Shown here piece by piece: positions 36,362-49,100 of a DNA stretch of 64,000 bases; the first letter of the stretch is position 1, and every line of letters begins with the position of its first letter. The notes beneath the pieces were generated by a model. That model was not told the origin of the DNA and made no database searches. It saw only the letters and a program-made list of their open reading frames with translations. The stretch spans positions 17,167,608 through 17,231,607 of the forward strand of contig NC_088299.1 of NCBI RefSeq assembly GCF_032854445.1, read 5' to 3'. This DNA comes from Liolophura sinensis. Its lineage: Eukaryota > Mollusca > Polyplacophora > Chitonida > Chitonidae. The position numbers and the translations under genes are program-made.

Positions 36362-39300
36362 AAAATACATCAGTGAAACTTTGGAAGTAGTGTTGTTATT
36401 TTTTTTTTTTCTGATAACAACTTTTTTCTAATCGTTCATGTCGCTTTTACGGCTCCGTAGACAGTGGATTCCTTGATATACGAGAGAAAATAATGTAGAT
36501 CGAGCTGGAAGGACTTAAATATCCCTCTGTTGTAAGAAGATCATGCTGATCGAGTTGTTTGGAGTAGTTTAACACTCGCCACACCCACCTATCCACGTGA
36601 ATATCATGTATACACAGGTATACCGGTACTGGCCTAATACTAGTAATCACCACTGGCCTTTAGAACAGCAGCCTCAACGCCTGCATAGGCCTAAACAGTT
36701 GGACCTACATTTAACTATCCTTTAAGTGTGTCTTATTCACTTTTCTCAGAATCTGAAGTCCTCACAGATTGACAAAATAATATGTGTACATCTATAGTGT
36801 TTACACAGGAACTATATTTAGCATGCACACTGAAGGTTGTGAAGATAAAGGCCTATAGGCAAACAGTGATTAATCCTGAATTACAACGCCGAAGCCTAAA
36901 TTCAAAGATTAACATCAAATGATATAACTAAACGCATAGCCTCCACAACCTGCAGCTTCTCCATAGACGTACTAAAATTAAATTTGAAACTCAAAAGCAT
37001 CTCAGGAAAGTTGAACTATCATTTATACCAAAGAAAGTTGTTTCCAGATCGAGTCATTCTGTCACATGTACCGGAGGTGTCTATGTGTGATGTATTACTC
37101 AGGCTATCTTCGAGTAATTTACAACATCTTTTAGTAAATTCCCTTTTTTAATGTTTGTTTTGCTGATTCTTGCTAAAATAAAAGAATGCTGATTAATAGA
37201 TTCACCAGCGTAATGTTTTGTCATTAACACTCACACCTCCTAGGATACCAATAGAGCGTGTCATAAGATTAAGATGACAAATCTTAAAATTCTGTAACAA
37301 AAATGAATTTATCTTAGGCCATATACCTTTTCGACCTTCAGTATAATATAAATAAACATTGATTTAAATATTGTAATTTGCACACTCTGAAATATGAACT
37401 GAAGAAGCTGCGTCTATCTGCCATACACTTGCTCAGGCCAAACATGGGGTATCCACATATATGTTCCATATGTAGCGATGGTAGGTAATTACAAATGTTG
37501 TTCTAAGGGACATAACTCTTAGGTGTTAAACAGGAGGGGAATCCCCAACATGTGCGTTGCCGCTGTGTGAAACGATGGTTCTGAGTGGTTGATCGGGAGG
37601 ATGGCCATCTGCCGTTACAAGTTCTATGCCATCTAAATTTTTTGTCTCGTCTCGTCTGTGTTACAGGTAAGATTCAGAAGCCATCTGCTCCTCGGTAACA
37701 TGCCATTTAGTTCTTGTTGTGTTGTAGTTCCTAGCTGATCTATAAAAACGGATTTAATGCGGTTAGCTTGAAGATATTTTTGGAAGAATAGTTCCTAACT
37801 CTAAAAGTACATGTTGGCTTACTGTTTATCAAGGTTTTGTTGTTGTTACAAGCCCAAGAGCGTTACATCCTTGCTAGAATTAGTGAGATCTTGTTAGAGA
37901 TATAATGCTACACTAGTATGGCAGAGTTCATAGTTTTTGATGCATTTGTATTCATGATACAAGTAACCCTGAGAGCTCAGTGTAGTTACTTGTGTAACAA
38001 TGTGATTTTAATTCAGTCATTGTTGGAACGGGTGTGCATAAACCCGCTAGTGATTGTAGCGATTCAGGGGAGAGAACTCTCAATGACATTCTAATTCAGG
38101 GGGAAATATTCTGTCCGGAATTATGATGTGATATCTTTGCATACGTTGTATTGAGACTGGTTGTCCGCCATCTTCCATTAAAAGTTCTATGCCATCTAAA
38201 TAATTTGTCTCGTCTCGTCTGTGTTACAGCCCTACATTGCGCCAGACCATAGGAAGGGCAACACATACACTTTAGGAGACCAAATACTTATCATCTATCT
38301 CACATACACGTGCGAAGACCAAATGCTGAGCATGTATCTCCCATTCAATTGCATAGACCAAACTTAAAGGGATACTTGCACGCTGTTATCAGATCAGCTC
38401 TGAGGAAGTTGATGTCAACTCTGTATATGTGTAAGGCCATGCAGCCATCGCCAAGTCGCGCCGTCGAGCTGCACGACAACGCAACATTTTGTTGCCCTGT
38501 CGCAATTCATTTGCATAACATGCAGGAAGGTGCCATTTTTAAAAAAAAAAAACATCTTGGTGTCGTATAGTTACCCTATCAAACGGAGAGCAGAATGACA
38601 GCGAACGATAGTCGCCCTATCAAACAGAGAGCAGAAATGCAACGATTCATAGTCACCCTATCAAACGGAGAGCGGTAAGGCAGCGAATGACGCCAAATTA
38701 ACTTTAAAATGGCATGGTTTTGTACTTTGAATACTATGAAGACGCCATTTAAAATTAATATATGAGAAGTATTAAGTTTCTCTTACTTCTTCACTTCGTT
38801 AGGTCATGAGCAATGCGACATTTGAACACAAAATGTCGCTTTGTTGCATTCGTTGAGAGGGACGTTCCAATCTACCTTAAAATGTGGTTCCATGGTGTTC
38901 AGAATAGACGGCGCGATAAATTGATATCTACATTGACCATCGGTAGTTTCGGTATCGTCTGTTAAATTGGACCAATTCTGGGCTTCATCCAGAACTTCAA
39001 CAACAACAATAAAAATGAAGAAAGAATGTTTTTTTCGGTATGAAATAAATGTACAAGAGAATAAGTTATGTGATGTGTCGTCACACCAGATGAGGTTAAA
39101 AGCGTCCGCGATAATCTAGATGTAAGTATAAGACTGGTGGCTCACACTATACACGCATAATGTGTAGGCCTACCAGGGATACCCTAGATACCTGCACGTT
39201 ATTCAGAGATTTGTGCCTGTCACTATCATTCATCAACATTGTCTCTTATACGCCTGGTATTTATAAACAGTTTTAGTTGGCACCGTGTACATGTAGATGT

Positions 39301-39947
39301 AACAAGTATATACTATAGGCCTAATGACAGATCCAGAAAATCCATCTTTCTGTGCAAGCCAAAAGTTTTGAATGGTGCTCTTCCGTCATAATTGCTAGCA
39401 TGTGTCTGGATCAGTCCGCTAGTACCAACACTGGCTTGTCATAAAGCGATTATAACAAGACAATCTGTTGGTACAGTATTTATTTACATGGAGTTAGCCG
39501 TGTGAATACGATATTTGCATCAAGCACCGTATGACACATAAAATAAATAAACAAATAAATATAAACATAAATAAATAATAAAAGATTTGGCTTGCTTAAT
39601 CGGCAAAAACGATGCTAGCTCTGATCGCAACTGACCATGGAGGTAGCTGGCTCGAATCCAGCTCTGGGTGATTTTCAAGCGACCTTAAGTCAGCTGATGT
39701 ATCAGCTTTTTAGAAAAGGGTGGTGTTATACCGTGGAGACGCCGGTCGTGATGTTCACTGTCATCTGAGATTACGAAACTGTAGCCGAGGATCAACTTTT
39801 CCGGCAGTAAGATGATCGAGTGCATGCCTATATCAGTCAAAAGGACTGTGTGTAGTATGATAATGTGTAGATTCAACTATACCCGCCTTCATCGATGGTT
39901 TTTATCAAATGGACTGAATGAGTATTTTGAGACCGTTTCACAAGACG

Positions 39948-40074
39948 TTACGTCATTATGGGAGTTACACCGCGTACGCCTTGTGACGTCATGCTTCAGT
40001 AAAGCTTCATACATCATGCCTTGAAGTTGTGTGCTTTATGATGTCTTCACGTTATGACCGTTTCCGTGACGTCA
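39948..40074. promoter_or_regulatory. Cluster of three CRE/ATF-type sites upstream of the KEN-domain gene
   Basis: TTACGTCA at 39948-39955, TGACGTCA at 39984-39991 and TGACGTCA at 40067-40074, within 240 bases of the ATG at 40184. TGACGTCA is the palindromic CREB/ATF core and overlaps the ATF6/XBP1 motif class. Function is inferred from sequence only. Confidence 0.5.
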
Positions 40075-40183
40075 TCACAGCGTCCGTATTATAACGCTCT
40101 CACTCAGCTGCTGGCAGCTGAACGAACAAGCTCTCATACCATTTTTATAAGAAATAATCCAAAAAAAGCATAACAAAGCAAGT

Positions 40184-43100
40184 ATGAAATGTGAGAAGAA
40201 GAAGAAAAACAAACACAACAAATCTCCAGAGAAAGGAAAAGCGGGAGAAGAGAAAGATGGCGCCAGAACGAAAGGCATTAAACTACTGGACAAACTCTTT
40301 GAGGAGAAGACGGCCGAGGAAATCTTGGCATTGAGCCAGAAACATGACGTAGTAAGTATCTCTTATTTCATTTGTTAACAAAAACACGTCCTTGAGGAAT
40401 AAAATGGAAATCGTGCCTGTTCAGCATTTAGCAATAGACCTACTAGAGATATTATACATAAAACGGAGTAGGTCAATTAAGATTTTCTGAGAACGGTTTC
40501 GTGCTCAAATTCAAAATCAGATTCCACTTCAAACACATGACTGGACAAGTGGTTATTATTTTTAAAAAATTGATTCTATCTTAAGTTCTGCCATCAGCTC
40601 GACTTAGATACGTACTTCACGTTTCTTGAGTTTAAAACACATTTATTGAGGCACAGGTCGCTGTGAGTTCAAGTCCAGCTCATGCTGGCTTCCTCTCCGG
40701 CCGTAGGTAAAAAGTGAGAAGGTCTTCAGCAACCTGCAGATGGTCGTGGTTTTAACCCGGGCTCTGCCCGGTGTCCTCCCAACATAATGCTGGCTGCCGT
40801 CGTATAAGTGATATATTCTTGAGTACGGCGTAAAACACAAAGCAAATAAATACTGAGGCACAGCCGTGAATATATTCATATTTCAGACTTTGTGACAGAA
40901 ATTAAGTAACAGTTTACTATGAACAAAGAAAAAATATAAATAAGGGTGTGCACATATGGAAGAGGTGGGTGGAAATTGGATGTCAGATTGTGAAACCTTT
41001 ATTCCTTCCCAAACAAAAGTAGAAAAACTCATGCCGAAAAACTGTCGATTTGTGCTCAATTCTGGTCGAACTCTAGATGCTTTATAACGCCAAATCCTGA
41101 GCAAATCTCACCTGAGCAGGACCTCGCGAGAGAGGAAGAGGAGAGCATGACAAATGTTATAACCTTGGCGCCTTGATGGTGACTGAGTGAATTGTAATGT
41201 TTGGTCTCAGTATAAATCGACTGGGCGTTGTGTCGCGTCTTGTGTCTTAGGGATGACGTGTCAGTATGTGAATGCAGTAATCTGCTACAAGAAAACACCG
41301 TCGTGATATGAACGAAATAGTTTTAAATTACATGGACACTGAACAGTTCGGATGCGCCCATGGGCTGAACAATGCTTACTACTGTAAAAGGCATATTTGT
41401 CTTCACTTTACACTTCTACTTTCGATATTTACAGATGGGACTGGGGCCACTGTCCATGGTGGCTGCCATGGGTCACGTGACTGGAGTGCGGAAACTTCTC
41501 GAAGCTGGAGTGAGCGTGAATGACCCATCCTCTATGGTATGTAATCTCGGATTGGATAGCCTATGTCGTATATAATCACGGATTGGATAGCCTCTGTCGT
41601 ACGTAATCTCTGAAAGGCTAGTCTCTGTGGTACGCAATCTCGGATAGGCTAGCCTCTGTCGCACATAATCTCGGACTGGCTAGCCGCTGTCGTGATAATC
41701 TTGGGATCCGTTCCATTCACCCCCCATTGGGCACTGGAGGAGTTCGTGGCCACCGACGTGGCGTTCCATTGATCACTGGAGGACGCGAGTGACACTACTG
41801 CCGCCACCGAGTCTGACGTCGTTGGAGTCGGTGGCGTGCGTTTTAATTCCCCCGACTTGACGCGACTTCCGGAACATTTGGACGTCACACTGTGTCCTCC
41901 GGTGGTCCCTAAATCTGCCAACAGTGGCGTGCCGACGACTGGCTAGCATCTGTGGTACGTAATCTTAGATTGGCTAGCCACTGTCGTACGTACCCTAATT
42001 ATTCAAAAATTTGGGAGGACAAACGCAAGTTCCGGTGACCCACATTGTATCACCTGTCAGGTGTCATGGGTAGAGCGCGCGCTGTTTGATTTTGGTCCCA
42101 TGAACAGAAATCTTAAAGGATCAAATTGAAATTTGGTTTGTATACTTAGGACATAATGGCTTTTGAGTGTGTAAATTTTTACAGGCTGACGTAAGAGGGT
42201 TTCGGAGATTTTGAGTGTCAAAGTACGGCCCATTTTTTTATGCCCACCCGATATATTGGCCAAAAATGGGCAGACCAGATGTCCCAAATTTTAGAACAAA
42301 GAGTGAACTAACGGACTGGCTTTAGCCTCTGTCGTACGTAATCTCGGATTGCCTAACCTCTATGCTACGTAATCACCGATTGGATACCCTCTATGGAACA
42401 CATGTTATTATTTCTGTGATTGGCTAGCCTCAGTGGTACGTAATATCAGATTGGCTAATTTGTAACTGGCTCTTCGGCGATATTGCAGCCATATCGTGGA
42501 GAAGTTTTCTAGATGAAAACAAAGCATTTCATCACACCTCAGGTGCCAATTGCTCAAAACCATGTTGACAACTTCAAAATTCGAACATGGTTTAAAGTAA
42601 TATTTTTAAATCTACGGAATAACAATTCTGAGAAAGTAATGTTAACACATTATAATGTTGAAATAAATGTAAGAAGTTAATCGGATACCGGCAGAAGTCT
42701 GAAGTGGGACATACATGTATTATGTCATAATTGTGGTGTTGACCATTCTACTGCCGCATCAGCAGCTAAGCGTCACTCAAAGAGGACCGCATGCGTGAAA
42801 AATGAACCATTTAAGGCATATTTGACGTCGCACAACACACATGTGACGTGGAAGTTCTAATTCCCTGTTGGGAGAGGAAAATCTACCGGTAGCGCATTGA
42901 TGTTTTAAGTTCCAATGTTTAAATCAGCTGTTTATTATTTGACCGTATTGTTAATCAGACCATCGTGTGATGTAGGCCCATGAGGCTACTGTCACATGTT
43001 GGTGTTGTTCAACCACTGTTATGTTAGCGTTATTGTTGTTGTACAGGACGGAGAGACGCCTCTGACACTGAGTTCTCGCTCCAAGCACGTGGAGGTTGTC

Positions 43101-46100
43101 GAGTTGTTGCTGCAGCACCACGCTGACATAACACAAACAAACAATGTAAGTCACATGTACACCTGAGTACGATGATCGTCTTAAAGGTAAAAGCCCTCCT
43201 TAGGCAGGCGTGACAAACTGCAAGATTGAATCGCCGATCCTATAGCCGTGCATTGTGTATTGGCGTAAAACGTTTATAATTGTCGCGGTAGAGCCTATAC
43301 CATTTGATTCATAATAACCGTGGTCATCCACATGAAAAACTGTCGCTTTGTTTTGGTTGCTGAAGTAACAGATCTATTGTACATAAATATTACCGTGTAC
43401 GTTTGGCCAACTTTTAACTATTTTTCACAAAATCTATTGAAGACAGGTTTGCTAGCAATATACGGCTGGAGGATAATATTTGTAATTGGAAGTGAGACTG
43501 GTAGCTGCTTGTTCTGAAATGTTATCACTCTTAACTGAAACTAAACTGTTAACATTTGTTGCAAAATGTCACGTTCTTTCAAAGAAAAGTTAATAGCCTA
43601 CCCGGGCAAAACTTCCAATACAACTGAGCCCGGGTGTATAAAACGGCCGTAAGAGCTAATCACATATTTAACTTTAAGTCATGTCCTTAGTTTTGTACTT
43701 AGCCCAAAAATAACTGTATGACATTTATAAACTAAATCTGCTGTTGTACCATCTGGTTTCTGTAAAACTGTATTGATGGCTGGGTTTTGCTAAAATCATA
43801 AATATTTGATATGACTTAATACCACTATTAGCTAAGACAGTTTTGAACAACTTGGCCCAGATGTATTTCGTGTAAACAGTGAAGTTTTATTATCACTTCA
43901 ATACATCCAATAATAGTTGGCATAAAGTATAAATTGAAGCTGGCGATATCTGTTTTCTTTTATGCAGGAGGGGGACAACGCTTTCATGATTTCCATTAAA
44001 GTTGGAGACCCGAAAGTCGTGAATATGCTCTGGAGCTACAGAGCCAATCTCAATATTAACCATAAGAACAAGGTGCGTATTAGTGTCTGTATGCTTCATA
44101 AAATCTGTGTATAAAGTTAGGCAACAGGAAGTCATTAAGCCTCATCTGTGGTCCTTTCTCCTAGCTTGTTCATTGCCTTGAAGATAGTTTTTATTCTTCG
44201 GACCAGCAGAAAAGTGGTAATGACCAACAAGGCTCATTTCTTATGAACCGACTTTTTCAGAATTCCATTTCGGCTCTGCACTATGCCGCGGAGCGTGGCT
44301 GGGAAAGCTGTGTGCAGTTTCTGATCATGCAAGGCGCCGATGTCAATGCGCAGGACAAGGTAAGGTTAATCTGTTTATCTTTGCTTTTGATTGAAATAAA
44401 ACTTGAATTGAGTCCACACGCTCTTAAGTTACGATTGCGTCATAAAACTGGCGTCATTGCTAGGCAACCACAAATGATCACGAGGCTCCATCTCGTGGAA
44501 GGATAAACAGGTAACGACCAATATAAAGAGAAGACACAAACGTGAATTTAGATAAGAACCATAGAATGTGTAGGAGTCATCATTTGTGTTTTAATCTTTG
44601 GTTTTTACAGAACGGTTCCACGCCACTGATTGTTGCCTCCATTCGAGGCGATCAGCGCACGGTGGACGTCCTCATCAAGGCGGGTTGTAACGTGTTGATC
44701 GAGGATAAGGTATGTTCAGATTTATACGTACGTGTATGACTCACTCGTACGTTGCAGTAAGGTAGATGACTCACTTGTAGGTTACGGTAGCGTATAAGTC
44801 CAAAATGTGTGTACAAAAAACAATATTTCAGACTGGGGATCACGAAGTTATCGTAGAAAAAACTTAAGCAAAGATTTAAAATAACGTTAAAATATCTAAC
44901 TTAACAAGGTCAAAATAATGCTGGGCGACGTTCTGGTTATCCCTTCACCAGAACAATTGATCGTGAGTATTTTGCCCATATACGACCAGTTTTAGCCCTA
45001 TGTATTGGGGAAATTTAATCATCTCCATACGGGGTTTTAATAACTCTGTCTAACAAAGCTGCCTGTACTTTCAGACTGGTTGCACCGCTGTGTGCAGAGC
45101 GCTACAAGCAGAGAAGAACAATCTCACAGAGTTCTTTCTGAAAAAATTTACGGAGCAGCAGGCTGATATCTATGTCAAGGTGAGGAGCCAAGTTTTCATT
45201 CTACATGATTCCATATTGTGTTTTTGTTTTTTATTTATTTATTTTTTTTTTGTGATACGACGAAAATTAAATTAGGTTTGAGATTAAAAATGTGTGAGCT
45301 CTCACTTATAAAGAAAAATATACAGCTGAATCAGATTTGCAGCGGGACTTAAAGCTTTATACAGGATTCTTCGGGAAATCGCAGCCAGAACCACCTCATG
45401 AGTATGTGCTGCTGTAGACTGAAGTTATCATAGACTGGTTTCCGTGGAATACCCACAGCTTCTACTACTGTTTTATGACGTGATGTTTTTATGTTTTAGA
45501 ACCGCGCAGAACGGTTGCGAAAACCGGAAGTACCAAGTCATGAAGTTGCATATTATTACAAGCATATTTTATTTCCCATGCTGGAGGAATTGAGCAAATA
45601 CGAAAACTATCGGGACCTGCTCTTCCGCCATAAGATCATCCCTCATGCCATACTGGCCGTGAATGGCTTTGTTACCTACCCAGATATCATGGCGGCTGTG
45701 TGCCAGATATTCTCTGCTCTGATGTATCACTATCCAACCTTTGTAGAGGAACGCTTTGCTCTTCAGTTCATCAAATCTGGGGGACCAGATTTGGTTGTTA
45801 GAGCCCTGAAATTCTTCAGCGAATCTAAATCTGCAAACCCGAGCGTCCACGAGGAAGGAGTGTGCTTCCTCCCAATACTCGCAGCATGTGAAGTACCCAT
45901 CGGTCGAGAATGGCTTCAGAAAAACAGCCTCAAAGTGACACCATTTACTCGCAATTTCGAAGTCAGCGTGGACACCATCGACTTTCCAGGTTCTGGTTCA
46001 AAGCTTAAAGCAAAAGTGCTGTGGACTCGTTTCCGAGCTTTTTTCGATCGAATGTTGCGAACCCAGTGCGAGCAACAGGAAGCAGAGCTACTGGAGGAAG

Positions 46101-49100
46101 AGGCAAGGGAGAAAGTCCGAAGAGAGAAAAAGCGCGAGAAGAAGCGACAGCGTCGCCAGCGTCAAAGTCAAATGAAGCAAGAGCCGGGAGCGGAGGTTGA
46201 ACAAGAGCCTGGAGATTGCCTTCCGGAGGTACACGGCATCCTATCCTTAGAAGAAAGCAGTATCATATCAGGGCCCTTACTGCGGGACAGCGACAACGAC
46301 GACGAAGATACTCCAAACAATGGAGGGGTCGCTAAAGCAGAAGCCATGGACACATTCGTGCAGAAGATGAAGTCAATGTTTGCTGATCCCGAACAGAAAC
46401 CCACCGGTAAACCAAATGGAGAAGTATCAGTATCTTCTCCAGCAGAAAAACATGGCCGTGTTGCATTGTCGGGGAATCGTTTCGAGGAAAGAAACACAAA
46501 TTCATCATGCATGGACGGCGAAGCAAATGAGCAGTATGTTAAAAGGAAAAATGAAAACCGCCAAAATGCGGGTACCTTGCCTAATGCACAGGGCCTCTCC
46601 GGCAGAAATGACATTCAAGAGGATGGCATGTACGTTACGGAAGGTTTTTACGACCCTTCTGCTTTATGTACGGGGACATTCCCGGGTGAGAACTCATGGA
46701 TTACCGTTGGGGCGAAGAAGACTGTTCCACGACCCCAAGATAAACTCATACCTGAAATGACAGGTGGAACTAACAAAAAGCAGAAAAAGAAAAAGAAAGC
46801 CACTGATATCGTAGGTATACCTAGTGCGGTGGTGCACCACCCTTCCACTGTTACGCAGAGTAGCAATAATGTCTGGAATCCCCAAACAGTGACAGAAGAT
46901 TGGGAAATTGGAGTCCCAGATGGTGAAATACTCCCAAACTACGATGACGAATTTCCTTCGCTGACATCCATAGCCCAAAGCCGAAAGCGTCACGCGTCAA
47001 CAATGGAGACAAAACCTCGTACGAACCAGCCCACAAGCCACTGCCCAGAATGGAGAAAAATATCTGCCCCACAGCCTGAGCGAAAGGCCCCTAGTCGTAC
47101 AGAGGTGTCACCAATGCGCATTGGATCGGGAACTGACGACGAGGGGGCAGCTGAAGACGAGGGTTCCCCTGAACCGAAGGCTAGAGCATGCCGATCTGAC
47201 GATTGCCTAAACCCTCAGGATACAATGGACGTCAGTGAAACTCCTACATGTCCACCAGAGAGCGCGCAGATCAGGCCCACTCTAGCAAACATTGCGGTCA
47301 CACTGTGTACTGATAATCACACTAAGGGAAAACTGCAAACTACAAGCACCGCGGTGTCGGAACCACATCATCCACTCACGACATGCCCTCCTCCACATCT
47401 CCCGTGCACAATACAGCCTGGCATACCCTGCCAGGAAAGCTATACGAATGCAATGTGCTGGGATTCAAGGATGTCTGACTGCTGGCCAGCAGCAACGTCT
47501 CCGTCACGCCCACCTCAAAGCGCTTCTGTGACCATTCCGAGGTGTCCTCCAACGCTTGCTCTCACAGGGAATCCTCCTACTGGACGGTCGACAACAGCGG
47601 GTTTATGCATGCCAGGGTTTCATGATGCTGTAGACACCAAACCATGGTATTCGAATGTAACGAGCATCTGTTTAGATCAAGATCCGCTGCCACAAACCCT
47701 TACATCCAAGCAACCTCTCACTGAGCCTTTGGATGGACACGGAAGAAACGCCCAGAATCAGTGTGAAACGACAACAGATAACCGACCATTTGTTGAGTAC
47801 CAGCGGGCCAGACCAAAGGAAGACGAGAGGATGGGCAATATTCACAATATTCCAACCACTCTCAACTGTGACGAAGTCCCACCCTGTATCCCACATAAAT
47901 TAGCACTTCGTCCACAACAAGTGCCGTATGGAGTCTTACCTAGAGATACCTCTGAAATACACCAGTCAAGGGCCCATGATCTCTTTGACCACAACACTCG
48001 CACACCGTCGGAGCAGATACCAAAGCCGACAGCATACAAGCATTTATCACATCAAAGCGACGAATCCAAAGAGAGATTTCAAAAGAATAACTTACCACGG
48101 GATCAAGTTCAGCAGGTGTCTAACTTTCCGTCGGAGGAGACCATCAGAAATGCCACGACACTTTGCGCCCAGCAGATCGCTACCCTCGCCGAGCTTCATT
48201 ACCAAAGGTCTTTAATGCAGGCCCAGAATGAAACATCTAACAAAGCCAGTGAGCGTACCGAAAAAGCGCCATTTCAAAGGTTGGTGGAAGCAAACTTTAA
48301 GGACTGTCAAACATTTGCTAGAACGAACGTTTCTGAAGCCCCTGAACAGTGTTTGCCAACTGAAGAGATGACCTTGGAGAACTCGCCGCTTCAGTTTTAC
48401 ATGGACGAAACTGAAGGTGACCAACCTGACACGAGAAAGCAAGAACCGGATCCTACAGCCAACTTCCCCAAGTTCCACACTTCCGTTCCGGAAGAGTGGC
48501 CATTTAATAAACCACCACCAGGTATGGATGCAATGGAAGCCCTCCGACTGGAGCATATCCGCCAGTGGCGACACCAAGTTGAAAACCCTGACAACGTCAT
48601 GCAGCATGACTACCAGTACTATTACTCAACCCTCAGCGAACAAGCCAAGCAGATCCTTGATAAGGATTGTAAGAACGTGGGGAGCATCGTCAACATGCTA
48701 AACTCGGTTGTTCCCGAACTGGGTGCGACAGGTTGCCAAGCACGTGGCAGCTCTACCCATGCACCTGGTCGACCGAACCTCGCCCCCAGTACAGGATGTC
48801 CAGCCGCGTCCCCAGAGAACAACATGTACCATGGAGTTCGGTGGACGTCAAAGAGTGCTCGATGGAGGAACAAATTCCAGGAGTTGTTGTCTGACCCACA
48901 TCAGAACACCAAGCTCATTGGCTGTATTCGTGTCCCTAAAGACGAAGAAAGTTTCTGTCTGAGGAAAAGGTATAAGTCTAATAAGACAGCTCTACTGGAA
49001 GGAGGATAAGTTTTTATCTTCGGTGAAAATACCCTATTTTTCCTCTACACTTACATGGAAAACAGTCAGAAAAAGGCGTCAATGATATATTGTTATCTGT

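Larger units (their letters stand above)
35445..40183. other. Divergent intergenic region between PLA2G15 and the KEN-domain gene
   Basis: Holds both promoters. Noted inside: nested inverted-repeat elements (36013-36463), a pair of 65 bp direct repeats (37608-37670 and 38161-38229), a 40 bp triplicate CCCTATCAAACGGAGAGCAG (38573-38670), and CRE-like sites (39948-40074). No protein-coding exon recognised; a noncoding first exon of the downstream gene could be here. Confidence 0.55.

Noticed and set aside
46168-48607. Long minus-strand frames opposite the giant exon (up to 148 codons)
   Set aside because: Shadows of the plus-strand coding exon; they match no family, while the plus strand is continuous and phase-compatible with both neighbours.
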